Positions 16,994-25,069 of a stretch of 64,000 nucleotides of DNA are shown here, piece after piece. The position numbers and the translations under genes are program-made. Positions within the stretch are counted from its first letter, which is position 1. Every line of letters begins with the position of its first letter. The DNA is from Streptomyces griseiscabiei (GTDB lineage: Bacteria > Actinomycetota > Actinomycetes > Streptomycetales > Streptomycetaceae), in NCBI RefSeq assembly GCF_020010925.1, contig NZ_JAGJBZ010000005.1, positions 186,001 to 250,000 on the forward strand, written 5' to 3'. A model generated the notes under the pieces. It was not told the origin of the DNA. It saw only the letters and a list, made by a program, of their open reading frames with translations, and ran no database searches.

Positions 16994-18388
16994 GTGGGGA
17001 AGATCGTCCTGTTCGCCGGGGTGGACCCGCTCGCTACTGGCGAGTCCGACTACCCCTGGCATCCGCTGTCCGTGCTGACGGTCGGCACAGCGCTGCGGGC
17101 CGCCGGGCATGAGCCGGTGATCATCGACTGCCAGATCGAACCGGAGTGGCGCAGCAAGCTGGCGGAGGAGGCCAAGAGCGCCCTCTACGTCGGGGTTTCG
17201 TGCATGACGGGCCCGAGCATCGGCAACGTGCTAGACGCGATCGGCACGGTCCGTGAGCACGCGCCGAACGTGCCGCTGGTCTGGGGTGGCTACCACGCCT
17301 CTCTCGCCTACCGGGGCATCCTGCGGGAGCGGTGGGTGGACGTGGTTGTCCTCGGGCCGGGTGAGGCCGCGGCCGTGGCACTGGCGGAGCTGGCCGAGCG
17401 GACCGGCGGCCTGACCGACACTGCCTCGCTCGCGGCCATCCCGAACCTCGCCTACCGCGACGGGCGACGCGAGATCTCGCTGCACGGCACGGTGGCGGAC
17501 CGCATCCTGGAAACCCCGTACGGCGCCCTGGCGGACATGAGCACCATCCCGCCGCTGGACTACACCCTCATTCCGGTCACCGCGTACTACACCGACCAGG
17601 TCCGGGACCTGAGCTACCTGACGTCCTCGGGCTGCCCGCACCCCTGCGGGTTCTGCAGCGAGCCGAAGACCAGTCTGCGCCGCTGGAAGGGGCTGCCGCC
17701 GAAACGGGTCGTCGACGAGGTCGAGGCGCTGTGGAGAACCTATGCGCCGGACCAGATCAGCCTGATGGACCCGAACTTCTCGACCAACACTCAGCGGGTG
17801 ATCGGCATCGTCGAGGAGATGGAACGCCGCGGCCTGTGCATTCAGTTACGGGCCAACATGCGGGCCAAGGACATCGTGAACCTCGCCAGGCACATCGATC
17901 TCGAACGGCTCCGAAAGGTCGGCTTCAGCGCGATCTTCGTCGGCTGCGAATCAGGCTCCGACCGGATGCTGGAACTGATGACGAAGAACGCGACGGTCCA
18001 GCACACGATCGACGGCTGCCGGATGCTGTCGGCGGCCGGCATCATCCAGCTCACCAGCTGGATCCACGACCTTCCGCAGGAGACCGACGAGGACAGTGAC
18101 CTCACGTTCCGCCTCGTCCAAGACCTGGCCTTGCTCCCGCACAACGAGCAGAAGCATCACTTCTTCACACCGTTCCCGGCCACCGATATGTACGACGCGC
18201 TCTTCGGCGCCACCGAGGACGACGGGCGCAGCCAGCGCGACTGGGCGCGCAGCGACACCTATTCCGGCAGCGCGATCTGGTCCGGCCGACCTGACTTCCG
18301 CCGACGGGTGCTGGGGCGGCTCCTGGAGCTCAAGCAGAGGCATCCGGGCGTTCTCGTCCGATCGCTGCCCCGCCTCGTGGATGCCTGA
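16994..18388 (+). CDS. B12-binding-domain radical SAM protein
   Basis: A 464-residue class B-type radical SAM enzyme. The N-terminal 140 residues are a cobalamin-binding-like domain (LTVGTALRAAGHEPVIID, then VPLVWGGYHASL). The cluster motif SSGCPHPCGFC (C-x3-C-x2-C) is near residue 213, and the rest is the SAM barrel with FVGCESGSDRML. It may perform radical methylation or ring chemistry; the substrate is unknown. The GTG is chosen because the frame begins with MGKIVLF and GGGAG lies upstream. Codon 285 (17846-17848) is TTA. It is the first gene rightward of box copy 2 and probably initiates a unit with the NrdJ-like gene. Confidence 0.9.
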   Translation: MGKIVLFAGVDPLATGESDYPWHPLSVLTVGTALRAAGHEPVIIDCQIEPEWRSKLAEEAKSALYVGVSCMTGPSIGNVLDAIGTVREHAPNVPLVWGGYHASLAYRGILRERWVDVVVLGPGEAAAVALAELAERTGGLTDTASLAAIPNLAYRDGRREISLHGTVADRILETPYGALADMSTIPPLDYTLIPVTAYYTDQVRDLSYLTSSGCPHPCGFCSEPKTSLRRWKGLPPKRVVDEVEALWRTYAPDQISLMDPNFSTNTQRVIGIVEEMERRGLCIQLRANMRAKDIVNLARHIDLERLRKVGFSAIFVGCESGSDRMLELMTKNATVQHTIDGCRMLSAAGIIQLTSWIHDLPQETDEDSDLTFRLVQDLALLPHNEQKHHFFTPFPATDMYDALFGATEDDGRSQRDWARSDTYSGSAIWSGRPDFRRRVLGRLLELKQRHPGVLVRSLPRLVDA

Positions 18389-18567
18389 ACACCCCATCCC
18401 CGAACAGCCGTGCTGGGGGCCGGGGTTCGGCGTGCCGCGATTGGTGCCAGCCGCCCCGCCCCTCTACGGTGGAGATCCCACATCTTGTGGCTGCCGAGCG
18501 TAAGATGCCCATAGGTTGTGGGCGACGGTACTGTTATGCCCATTTCGACCACCCAGAGGACACATCG

Positions 18568-19119
18568 ATGGCGGACCGAACCGTTGACGGCATGGCGCGT
18601 ACGAACCAGAGCGCGGGATACCCGCTCGCCCAGGTGCCCCCGCGGGCTTCACGGCGCCTGAAGTCGACGACCCGCTCGTTCAACGTGGGCGAGGGCAAGG
18701 GCTACCTCACAGTCGCCTGCACCGAGGACGGCCGTCCCGCTGCGGTCACGATCTTCATGGCCAAGCAGGGGTCGACCATGGCGGGCTTGATGGACGGCTT
18801 CAGCACGACCATCACCCAGGGCCTGCGCCACCAGGTCCCGCTGGAGGTGTTCGTCCGCGAGTACGTCAGCATGCGATTCGAGCCCGCCGGGATGACCAAT
18901 GACCCCGAGATCAAGCACGCCAGTTCCGTACTGGACTACGTCGGCCGGCGCTTGGCGCTCGACTTCCTACCCTACGAGACGCGGGTCCAGTTCGGCGTGC
19001 TGACCGCGGACGAGCGCGCGGCCAAGGAGCTCCAGGACAACGTCGGAGACGCGGCCTGGGCCGACATGATCGGCATGGCCATGTCCGCGCCGACGGTCAC
19101 GGGCCCCCGCCAGGGCTGA
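18568..19119 (+). CDS. Free-standing homologue of the C-terminal region of class II ribonucleotide reductase
   Basis: A 183-residue protein. From residue 40 on it follows the conserved C-terminal block of B12-dependent NrdJ: SFNVGEGKGYLT, FMAKQGSTMAGLMDGF, VPLEVFVREYVSMRFEPAG, then DYVGRRLALDFLPYET. The nucleotide- and cobalamin-binding barrel and the thiyl-radical cysteine of a real reductase are absent, so it cannot reduce ribonucleotides alone. It may be a regulatory or binding domain recruited to the cluster. The ATG at 18568 has GAGGAC six bases upstream; an in-frame ATG at 18505 is possible. A strong terminator follows. Confidence 0.82.
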   Translation: MADRTVDGMARTNQSAGYPLAQVPPRASRRLKSTTRSFNVGEGKGYLTVACTEDGRPAAVTIFMAKQGSTMAGLMDGFSTTITQGLRHQVPLEVFVREYVSMRFEPAGMTNDPEIKHASSVLDYVGRRLALDFLPYETRVQFGVLTADERAAKELQDNVGDAAWADMIGMAMSAPTVTGPRQG

Positions 19120-19129
19120 GGACCACGAC

Positions 19130-19176
19130 ACGGAAGGGCCGGCGCCGCGAACGAATCGCGGCGCCGGCCCTTCCGT
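19130..19176. terminator. Bidirectional terminator hairpin, 21-bp perfect stem
   Basis: The arms 19130-19150 and 19156-19176 are perfectly complementary (beginning ACGGAAGGGCC) around a five-base ACGAA loop. It lies between the NrdJ-like gene and the convergent fusion gene, 11 and 26 bases from their stops. Confidence 0.92.
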
Positions 19177-19201
19177 CTGCGTGAGAGCCCGCGTGCCAGG
19201 T

Positions 19202-21952
19202 TCAGGAATTCGTCCAGGTGAGGGCGGTCTCGATCGCGGCATCCACATCGGGCACGAGGGCGACCTCGGGAAGCATGTCGAAGGAGCAGCTCGGCTCACC
19301 CACGTAGATGACCGGGATGCCGGCAGCCAGCGCGCAGCCGATCTCCACGCTGAGCCCCGCGCTGCGCCGGCTGAACTCCATGGCGATCAGCACCTTGGAC
19401 CGGCGGACGTCCTCCAGACACAGCCGCGCGGCGAGCCGGTTGAGCGCTATCCCCGCATCGAACTGGCAGCTCGGCCGGGTGAGCGGGTCGAGGTCGAGCC
19501 ACCGCGAGGTGGAGTGCAGCGGTGCGGGCAGACTGTCGCGGAGCTGACGGGTCTTGTTGCGATGGCGGAGGGTGGCCGCAAGGTACACCGGCACGGCCCC
19601 GGGCGGAACAGGCTCGCTGGCCAGAATCCGGCGTGCTCCGGCCGTGTGCAACCGCCCCGGCCCGGGCCGGGGCGTGAAGCGGTTGCTCGCGGTGGTCCGG
19701 CCGGCCCCGTAGGGGGTGATCGGACTGTAGGCGTGGTTGAGGTCCTCATGGAGCAGGGGCATGCCGATGAGTCGACGTCGCTCGTCAACCGTGGCGTAGG
19801 GGCCGTCGAGAGGGTAGATGAAGCGCGGTTCTTCGTCTCGGACGAGCATGAAGGTGCCGTAGCGCTGCGGCTGTCCGTGCAGGGACTGGATCCGGTCGTC
19901 CAGCAGCGCAAGGTGCCGGCCGTCGATGAGCCCTGTGGTGGCGTTGCGGGTTGCTTCGCATAGGAGTTCGTCTCTGCGCTCGCCCGCGAGATCCGCGTGC
20001 TGCATCAGCAGCCAGACCGCGTCGACGACGTCGGGACCGTACCGGTCGAGCCTCGGCCAGCCATGCCGGGCAACCGCTTCGACCACTTCGGCGGTGGCGT
20101 CTGCGGACGCCTGCAGAAGGAGGGAGAGGTCCTCGGTGGCGTTGGCCAGCTCGGGCGCCAGGACCGGCAGGAGAGTGAGCGGCTGAGGCCACTCGGGGTA
20201 GCCGAGGGCCTTGCCGGCCTGGTCGTCCAGGGCCGGGTTGATGAACAGGGAGGCCAGAGCGTTCTCAAGGAGGAGTTGCTCGCGCTCGGCAACCTGGGTG
20301 AGGTGCTGCCAGACACCGGAGCTGGCAGCGGGAGATCGGGGGGCGATGGTGGGTTCCTCGCTGACGGGAGCGGAAGCGCGTTGGGCCTGCTCAAGACGGA
20401 TACGGGCAGCGGCGGTATCCAGCTTGCCCGCCTCGGACCGCGGGATGGCGCCGACCCGCACGACCGAGCGAGGGACCTTGAAGTCCGCGAGCTGGCCGTG
20501 GGCGAATCGGCGAACGTCCTCCACCTCGGCTCCGGACTTCAGCTGGAGGAGTGCCCCCAGGGTGGTTCCGCGTACGGGATGAGCCAGTGGCACGACGGCC
20601 GCGTCCTGGACGTCAGGGTGCTTGAGCAGGACGTGGGTGATTTCCGGAAGGTAGACCTTCTCCCCACCGATGCTTACGCACTCGCTGTCCCGGCCGAGCA
20701 GGACGATGCGGCGCTCGGTGGTCAGCCGGGCGTGGTCTCCGGAGAGTAGATACGTGGTGCCGCCGCTGACGCGGAAACGCTCGGCCGGAAGGCCGCCGCT
20801 GGGGTGGAGGCCGAGGGGGTGCGGCGTGGCGACGGCCAGGAGGCCGTTTTGCCCGACAGACGCGGGGGCCCCGTCGCTTCGCAGTACGACGGCATTGGGG
20901 CCGAGATCGAAGGTCCCGGTAGCCGGCACATAGGCGGCTGTGGCGACGGAGGAGCCGATGCCGGTCGCCTCTGTGGCGCCCAGCGTCTCGATGAGCTGCA
21001 CGTGCGGCAGGGCCCCCAAGAGGCTGCGCTTGACCTGCTGGCTCCACGCTGCGCCCGATGAGGTGATGGTGGACAGGCGGGAGAGGTCCCAGCGGCCGGG
21101 CCTTCGATGCAGGGCGGTAGCCAGGGGGCGCGCGAGAGGGTCGCCGACGATGGCGAGGGTGTCGGCACGGTGCTGGGCAACGGCGTCCCAGATGGCCGAC
21201 GGGCCGGGCTGAGGCACGGTGATCACCGTGCCTCCGGCGCACAGCGCGCCCAGGGCCCGGGTCTGCCCCGAGCCGTGCATGAGCGGGCTTGCGACGACCA
21301 GCCGGGCGTCCGCGACCGGGATCGGGCCCGCGGTCTGGGTGCTGTCGCGGCGCAGCCACGGATTGTGGGCGTTGAGGTTGCGCGCGAGGTCTCCCACGCG
21401 CCAGCGGATCGCGGCAGGTGCGCCGGTCGTGCCACCGGTGCACTTGATGAATGTGTCATCCGGCGAGGAGAAGCAGTGCTCGTCCGAGCTCCGGGCGCCG
21501 CCGGCCCGCAGGATGTGCTCCAGGGACTCCGCCCAGACGGGCAGATCCTGCGGGCCCGTGGCGATCCACGTTCGGCATCCGGGAAGCCCGGTGCGAGCGG
21601 CGACCATTGCCGGGAGCTGTTCGGGTGCCAGGAAGACGGCGGCCGGCGCGAGCATAGTGAGGATGCCCTCGAGTTCGCGGGCCCGGTAGCGGTAGTTGAC
21701 GTTGGCGGGTACGAGGCCGATACGCAGGCAGGCAGCGAGGCAGACCAGATGTTCCGGCCGGTTGGGCAGCGCCAGCGCGGCGACGTCCCCGCGACCGGCC
21801 CCCTGGCCTCGCAGATGTGCGGCCAGCGCGGCGGCTTGGTCGTCGAACTGCTGCCAGGTCACCGTGCTGGTTCCGTGGATGAGGGCCGGCCGTTCCGGAT
21901 GGTCGGCGGCGATACGCCGCCACAGGCTCGCGAAGTCGAGGTCACCGTTCAT
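19202..21952 (-). CDS. Tri-domain fusion: AMP-dependent ligase, DUF6624, nucleoside deoxyribosyltransferase-like
   Basis: A 916-residue protein. Residues 1-520 are an intact acyl/aryl-AMP ligase: CTGGTTGAP phosphate loop, LGATEATG, LGRDSECVSIGGEKV hinge region, and the catalytic Lys in SEAGKLD. Residues about 570-750 match DUF6624 (WLLMQHADL, HLALLDDRI, GQPQRYGTF, DERRRLIGMPLL). Residues about 790-916 resemble nucleoside 2-deoxyribosyltransferases (VYLAATLR, CQFDAGIALNR, SVEIGCALAAGIPVIYVG, with the Glu at the expected nucleophile position). The combination suggests activation of a carboxylate coupled to a nucleotide or N-glycoside step, but this is inference. ATG 21952 overlaps the HIT-gene stop. 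It is the last gene of the operon headed by the FAD enzyme. Confidence 0.88.
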   Translation of the reverse strand: MNGDLDFASLWRRIAADHPERPALIHGTSTVTWQQFDDQAAALAAHLRGQGAGRGDVAALALPNRPEHLVCLAACLRIGLVPANVNYRYRARELEGILTMLAPAAVFLAPEQLPAMVAARTGLPGCRTWIATGPQDLPVWAESLEHILRAGGARSSDEHCFSSPDDTFIKCTGGTTGAPAAIRWRVGDLARNLNAHNPWLRRDSTQTAGPIPVADARLVVASPLMHGSGQTRALGALCAGGTVITVPQPGPSAIWDAVAQHRADTLAIVGDPLARPLATALHRRPGRWDLSRLSTITSSGAAWSQQVKRSLLGALPHVQLIETLGATEATGIGSSVATAAYVPATGTFDLGPNAVVLRSDGAPASVGQNGLLAVATPHPLGLHPSGGLPAERFRVSGGTTYLLSGDHARLTTERRIVLLGRDSECVSIGGEKVYLPEITHVLLKHPDVQDAAVVPLAHPVRGTTLGALLQLKSGAEVEDVRRFAHGQLADFKVPRSVVRVGAIPRSEAGKLDTAAARIRLEQAQRASAPVSEEPTIAPRSPAASSGVWQHLTQVAEREQLLLENALASLFINPALDDQAGKALGYPEWPQPLTLLPVLAPELANATEDLSLLLQASADATAEVVEAVARHGWPRLDRYGPDVVDAVWLLMQHADLAGERRDELLCEATRNATTGLIDGRHLALLDDRIQSLHGQPQRYGTFMLVRDEEPRFIYPLDGPYATVDERRRLIGMPLLHEDLNHAYSPITPYGAGRTTASNRFTPRPGPGRLHTAGARRILASEPVPPGAVPVYLAATLRHRNKTRQLRDSLPAPLHSTSRWLDLDPLTRPSCQFDAGIALNRLAARLCLEDVRRSKVLIAMEFSRRSAGLSVEIGCALAAGIPVIYVGEPSCSFDMLPEVALVPDVDAAIETALTWTNS

Positions 21953-22626
21953 CTGGGTGCCCCGGCCCGGTAGGCCGCCTCCGGGCGGGCCGGCTTGACG
22001 GTGGTGAGGTCCTCGACGGTGGCCCGCATCAGTTCGGGGAAGGGGTGAGCCTCCCAGTCCCATGCGGTGTCTTCGATCTGCGGATCGAGCCGTGCCACGA
22101 TCTTCCGCAACCGGATCCGGGGGAACGCATCGTTGGGAACCGGGAAGCAGGTCAGGGTGCCGGTCTGGTCCCGGACGGTGATGTAGGAGGTGTCGGCGCC
22201 CCGGGGGACCTGGGTGTAGCTGGCGATTTCATATCCGGGTACACGGCGGGCGAGCCATCCACCCAGGTCGGCAGTGCTGGGGAGTATGTGCAGATGACCG
22301 TGGCCGATGCGCCGCGCGGCAGGGAGGTTGAGGCCGTACTCGAAGCTGAGGGTCGGCCGCCGGTAGACCCGGTGCAGTTGATCAGTGAGGTCGCGGGCCA
22401 GGTCCTCCACCCCCTCCAGCTCTTCGTTGCTCAGCTGGCCGAGCGAAAGCGTGTGGGTGGTGGGCACCACGAGCAGGTAGCCGGGGACGAAGGCGCCGAT
22501 GGTCGGTACCGCCGCGGCGTGCTCGTTCGAGGCCATGACACGTTGCTGACCGGCATGGAGATGGCGTTGCAGAGTGCAGTCGTCGACGCTCGGGTCGATG
22601 GCCTGGCACAGGTCGCAGTCGGGCAT
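21949..22626 (-). CDS. HIT-family nucleotide hydrolase/transferase
   Basis: A 225-residue protein. The histidine triad is present as H109-G-H111-L-H113 (RIGHGHLHILP). An N-terminal CDLC (4-7) matches the zinc-binding start of many HIT proteins, and FVPGYLLVVPTTHTLSL is the typical first half. HIT enzymes cleave nucleoside phosphoramidates, dinucleotides or aminoacyl/acyl adenylates, so here it could process or proofread adenylates made by the neighbouring ligases. The extra C-terminal 90 residues are unassigned. GAGAGGG precedes the ATG; the stop overlaps the fusion start. Confidence 0.88.
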   Translation of the reverse strand: MPDCDLCQAIDPSVDDCTLQRHLHAGQQRVMASNEHAAAVPTIGAFVPGYLLVVPTTHTLSLGQLSNEELEGVEDLARDLTDQLHRVYRRPTLSFEYGLNLPAARRIGHGHLHILPSTADLGGWLARRVPGYEIASYTQVPRGADTSYITVRDQTGTLTCFPVPNDAFPRIRLRKIVARLDPQIEDTAWDWEAHPFPELMRATVEDLTTVKPARPEAAYRAGAPR

Positions 22627-22633
22627 GTCCCTC

Positions 22634-23953
22634 TCACAGGGTCGAGTGGTCGAGAGCTGCTGTCCGGTGCAGCTCGATGGTGTGGGGGCGCTGAGGCGAT
22701 GTCAGCCGCTGGGCGCACCAGGTGCGCAGGACCGATGGGGTGAGCGCTGGGTCCTCGGTGTGTACGACGGCGGACAGAACGGATCCGAACCGGTCGTGGG
22801 GGCTGACGTGGATTTCGCAGTCCCGTACGGCAGAGTGGGCGGACAGGGTGGCGTGGGTCTCGGCCACGGCGATCTTGACGCCTGCCACGATGGCGCGGCC
22901 GGGGACGGCCACGTCGGTGACCTCGATGCGGTCGGTGTCCTTGATACGCCTGCCGAGGTCGCCGACGCTCTGCCATTGCGGCCGGCCGGCGCATGGCTGG
23001 TCGGTGCGGTGGGAGATGAGTCCGGTCCGGCTGCGGCCCTCGATGGTTCCCTGGATGCCGGCCGCTACGGGCCGGCGGCTGGGGTCGACGATCCGCAGGT
23101 CCGTATCGGGCAGCGGAGTTCCACCGGGGCTGGGAGAGGTGTAGGTGCTGAAGGTCCCGTCGTACAGGGTGGTCCCGTAGTACTCCGCGACGCGCTCGGG
23201 CCCCAGGACGTCGGTCAGGCGCTGGCGAAGCGGGGGCGGACACGGGGCTGAGGAGTGCAGAAGCAGACGCAGCGAGGAGCAGTCGCTACGGATTTCGCGG
23301 GGCGGACGTGCGTCCCAGACCTGGTGGATCTGCGTCGGAACCAAGAACGCCCAGTCCGGTTTGTGGCTGCGGACGCTCTCCAGCCACTGCTCGGCCTCGA
23401 AGCGGGGGGCGAGGATGATGCAGCCGCCGAGGAGCAGTTGGCGCAGCGCGAACTCGAACGGCCCGTTCAGGTGCATGGGGGCGGCGAAGAAGGCACGGCC
23501 GCCGGGCCGCATGCCCAGAGCGCGGGCCTTGCGTGGAGCGGCAGGTGACTCGCCGTGCGTCAGGACCGGCACCTGCTGATGGCCCGATACGGCCAGGACC
23601 GCCTTCCACGGGCGGCAGCCCGCTCTTCTTGACGTCTGTACGGTGCGCAATGCTTCCGCTTCGGGCACGCGGGCGGGCAGGACCAAGGGCGTGCGGCCCA
23701 CCATGAGAGTGGCGCACACCTGGATGAAGAACGCGGCGCTGGGTGCGGCGCGCAGTGCCGCGACGCCCGCGCCGTGATCGGGACGGGACTCCAGGGCCTG
23801 GGCCTGCCGGGCGGCGGCCAGGTAGAGGGAGCGGAAGCTCGTCGTGCCGTTGCGGTCGATGACGGCGGGGTGGTCGGGCCGCTGACGGGCCGTGCGGTGG
23901 AGTTTGCCGAGGACGTCCGCGTGCCACGCCGTCCCCGGCGGGTGCACGCTCAT
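22634..23953 (-). CDS. AMP-dependent ligase homologue with degenerate active site
   Basis: A 439-residue ANL-superfamily protein. The fold is evident from PADHPAV-type start, YYGTTLYDGT (A5), GGTPLPDTDLRIVD and VGDLGRR. The phosphate-binding loop (SGTTG-PK in active enzymes) reads THGESPAAPRKA, and the C-terminal catalytic Lys segment is missing; the protein ends in RTAALDHSTL. It may therefore be inactive, a carrier or binding subunit, or use altered chemistry. ATG 23953 overlaps the TauD-gene stop. It lies seven bases before the HIT gene. Confidence 0.82.
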   Translation of the reverse strand: MSVHPPGTAWHADVLGKLHRTARQRPDHPAVIDRNGTTSFRSLYLAAARQAQALESRPDHGAGVAALRAAPSAAFFIQVCATLMVGRTPLVLPARVPEAEALRTVQTSRRAGCRPWKAVLAVSGHQQVPVLTHGESPAAPRKARALGMRPGGRAFFAAPMHLNGPFEFALRQLLLGGCIILAPRFEAEQWLESVRSHKPDWAFLVPTQIHQVWDARPPREIRSDCSSLRLLLHSSAPCPPPLRQRLTDVLGPERVAEYYGTTLYDGTFSTYTSPSPGGTPLPDTDLRIVDPSRRPVAAGIQGTIEGRSRTGLISHRTDQPCAGRPQWQSVGDLGRRIKDTDRIEVTDVAVPGRAIVAGVKIAVAETHATLSAHSAVRDCEIHVSPHDRFGSVLSAVVHTEDPALTPSVLRTWCAQRLTSPQRPHTIELHRTAALDHSTL

Positions 23954-25038
23954 GCGGCGGGGGCCGGATCGGGAACGGTCGGCGGCTTCCAGGAGGTGGC
24001 GAGCTGCTGCTGCTGGTCGTCGGTGAGCCACCCGAAGCGCAGGTACTCGTCCGCCTCTGCGGCCCGGCGGCCGCGGTAGTGGGGGAAGGTGACCCACGAC
24101 CGGAGCAGGTGACGGGGCTCGGCGGGGGGCCGCGGGTCGCGGTAGGCGGTGCGGGAGTGGAACACAGTGTGGTTGTTGACCAGCTGGAGGTCTCCCGCGT
24201 GCAGTTCCATGTCGACGCTGTTCTCGTCGGCGATTTCTTCCAGCAGGTCGAAGGCGGCCATCGCGTTCCGGTGGAGCGGGACGCCCGTGACGGTGGGGGT
24301 CTCCAGCAGCGTGTGCCGTACGTAGCGGGTGGAGAAGCGGCCTCGGTGGAGGGAGAAGACCGGCGAGATGAAGGTGGGGGGCAGGCCGGGCACGTTGCCG
24401 CCGGCCATGTGGAAGTGGAACGGCTGGTACAGCTCGGCGGTCCACGTCGGGGAGGCGTTCAGCATCTGGTTGTGGACGGTGCCGGCCGAGGCTAGACGCG
24501 AGAGCCCTCCGGTCTCGGACGTGGACAGGCATAGCAGGGCTGCGGCGTCGGCGCCGTCGGTGTGGAACCACAGTCGGTCGGCGGTCTGATGGCCGCGCAC
24601 GGTTGCGTCGCCCAGCGCGCGGCCGGTCGCGCGGACGTGCCGGATGAGCTGTCCGTCCCGGCTTTGCGTGGCGATGGGTCCCAGGTAGGCGGCCAGGCCG
24701 CGCAGGAGCAGCGCGTTCTGATGTTCGTCGAGCCGATCGACGGGCAATCCGCGCAGTACGGCGAAGCCGCGGCCGTCGGACACCTCGCTGGAGATCGATT
24801 CCAGGATCGAGCCGACGTGGCCCAGGGGGAAGTCCCCGCGGTTGATGTCGCGGTCGGTGAGCAAGTCGCGGTCGGTGAGCCGGTTCTGCGCCACCCTGAG
24901 CGCGTCGATGATCTCGTTGGTCTCCTCGCGCGCGAGCGTGTACGTCCAGGCTTCGGGGGAGAAGGTGCTTCGGTCCCACAGCGGGGCCTCGTCGGAGGTC
25001 AGCCACTTGGGGCGGGGGGCACGGTCGGAAGTCAGCAT
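23950..25038 (-). CDS. TauD/TfdA-type Fe(II)/2-oxoglutarate dioxygenase
   Basis: A 362-residue oxygenase. The facial triad is readable as H159-x-D161 (WFHTDG) with distal H294 in NNHTVFHSRTAY and an Arg two residues on for 2-oxoglutarate. Such enzymes hydroxylate, desaturate or cyclise. AAGGA lies upstream of ATG 25038. A tandem 18-bp duplication (24847-24882) gives the repeated peptide LTDRD-LLTDRD. It is second in the operon from the FAD enzyme. Confidence 0.9.
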   Translation of the reverse strand: MLTSDRAPRPKWLTSDEAPLWDRSTFSPEAWTYTLAREETNEIIDALRVAQNRLTDRDLLTDRDINRGDFPLGHVGSILESISSEVSDGRGFAVLRGLPVDRLDEHQNALLLRGLAAYLGPIATQSRDGQLIRHVRATGRALGDATVRGHQTADRLWFHTDGADAAALLCLSTSETGGLSRLASAGTVHNQMLNASPTWTAELYQPFHFHMAGGNVPGLPPTFISPVFSLHRGRFSTRYVRHTLLETPTVTGVPLHRNAMAAFDLLEEIADENSVDMELHAGDLQLVNNHTVFHSRTAYRDPRPPAEPRHLLRSWVTFPHYRGRRAAEADEYLRFGWLTDDQQQQLATSWKPPTVPDPAPAA

Positions 25039-25069
25039 GTTGAGTCCTTGAGGGGGCGGGCCGGGGGAG

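Noticed and set aside
24847..24882. Tandem 18-bp duplication in the dioxygenase gene.
   Set aside because: It keeps frame and yields a short repeated TDRD in a surface-like region away from the active site; probably a neutral slip.
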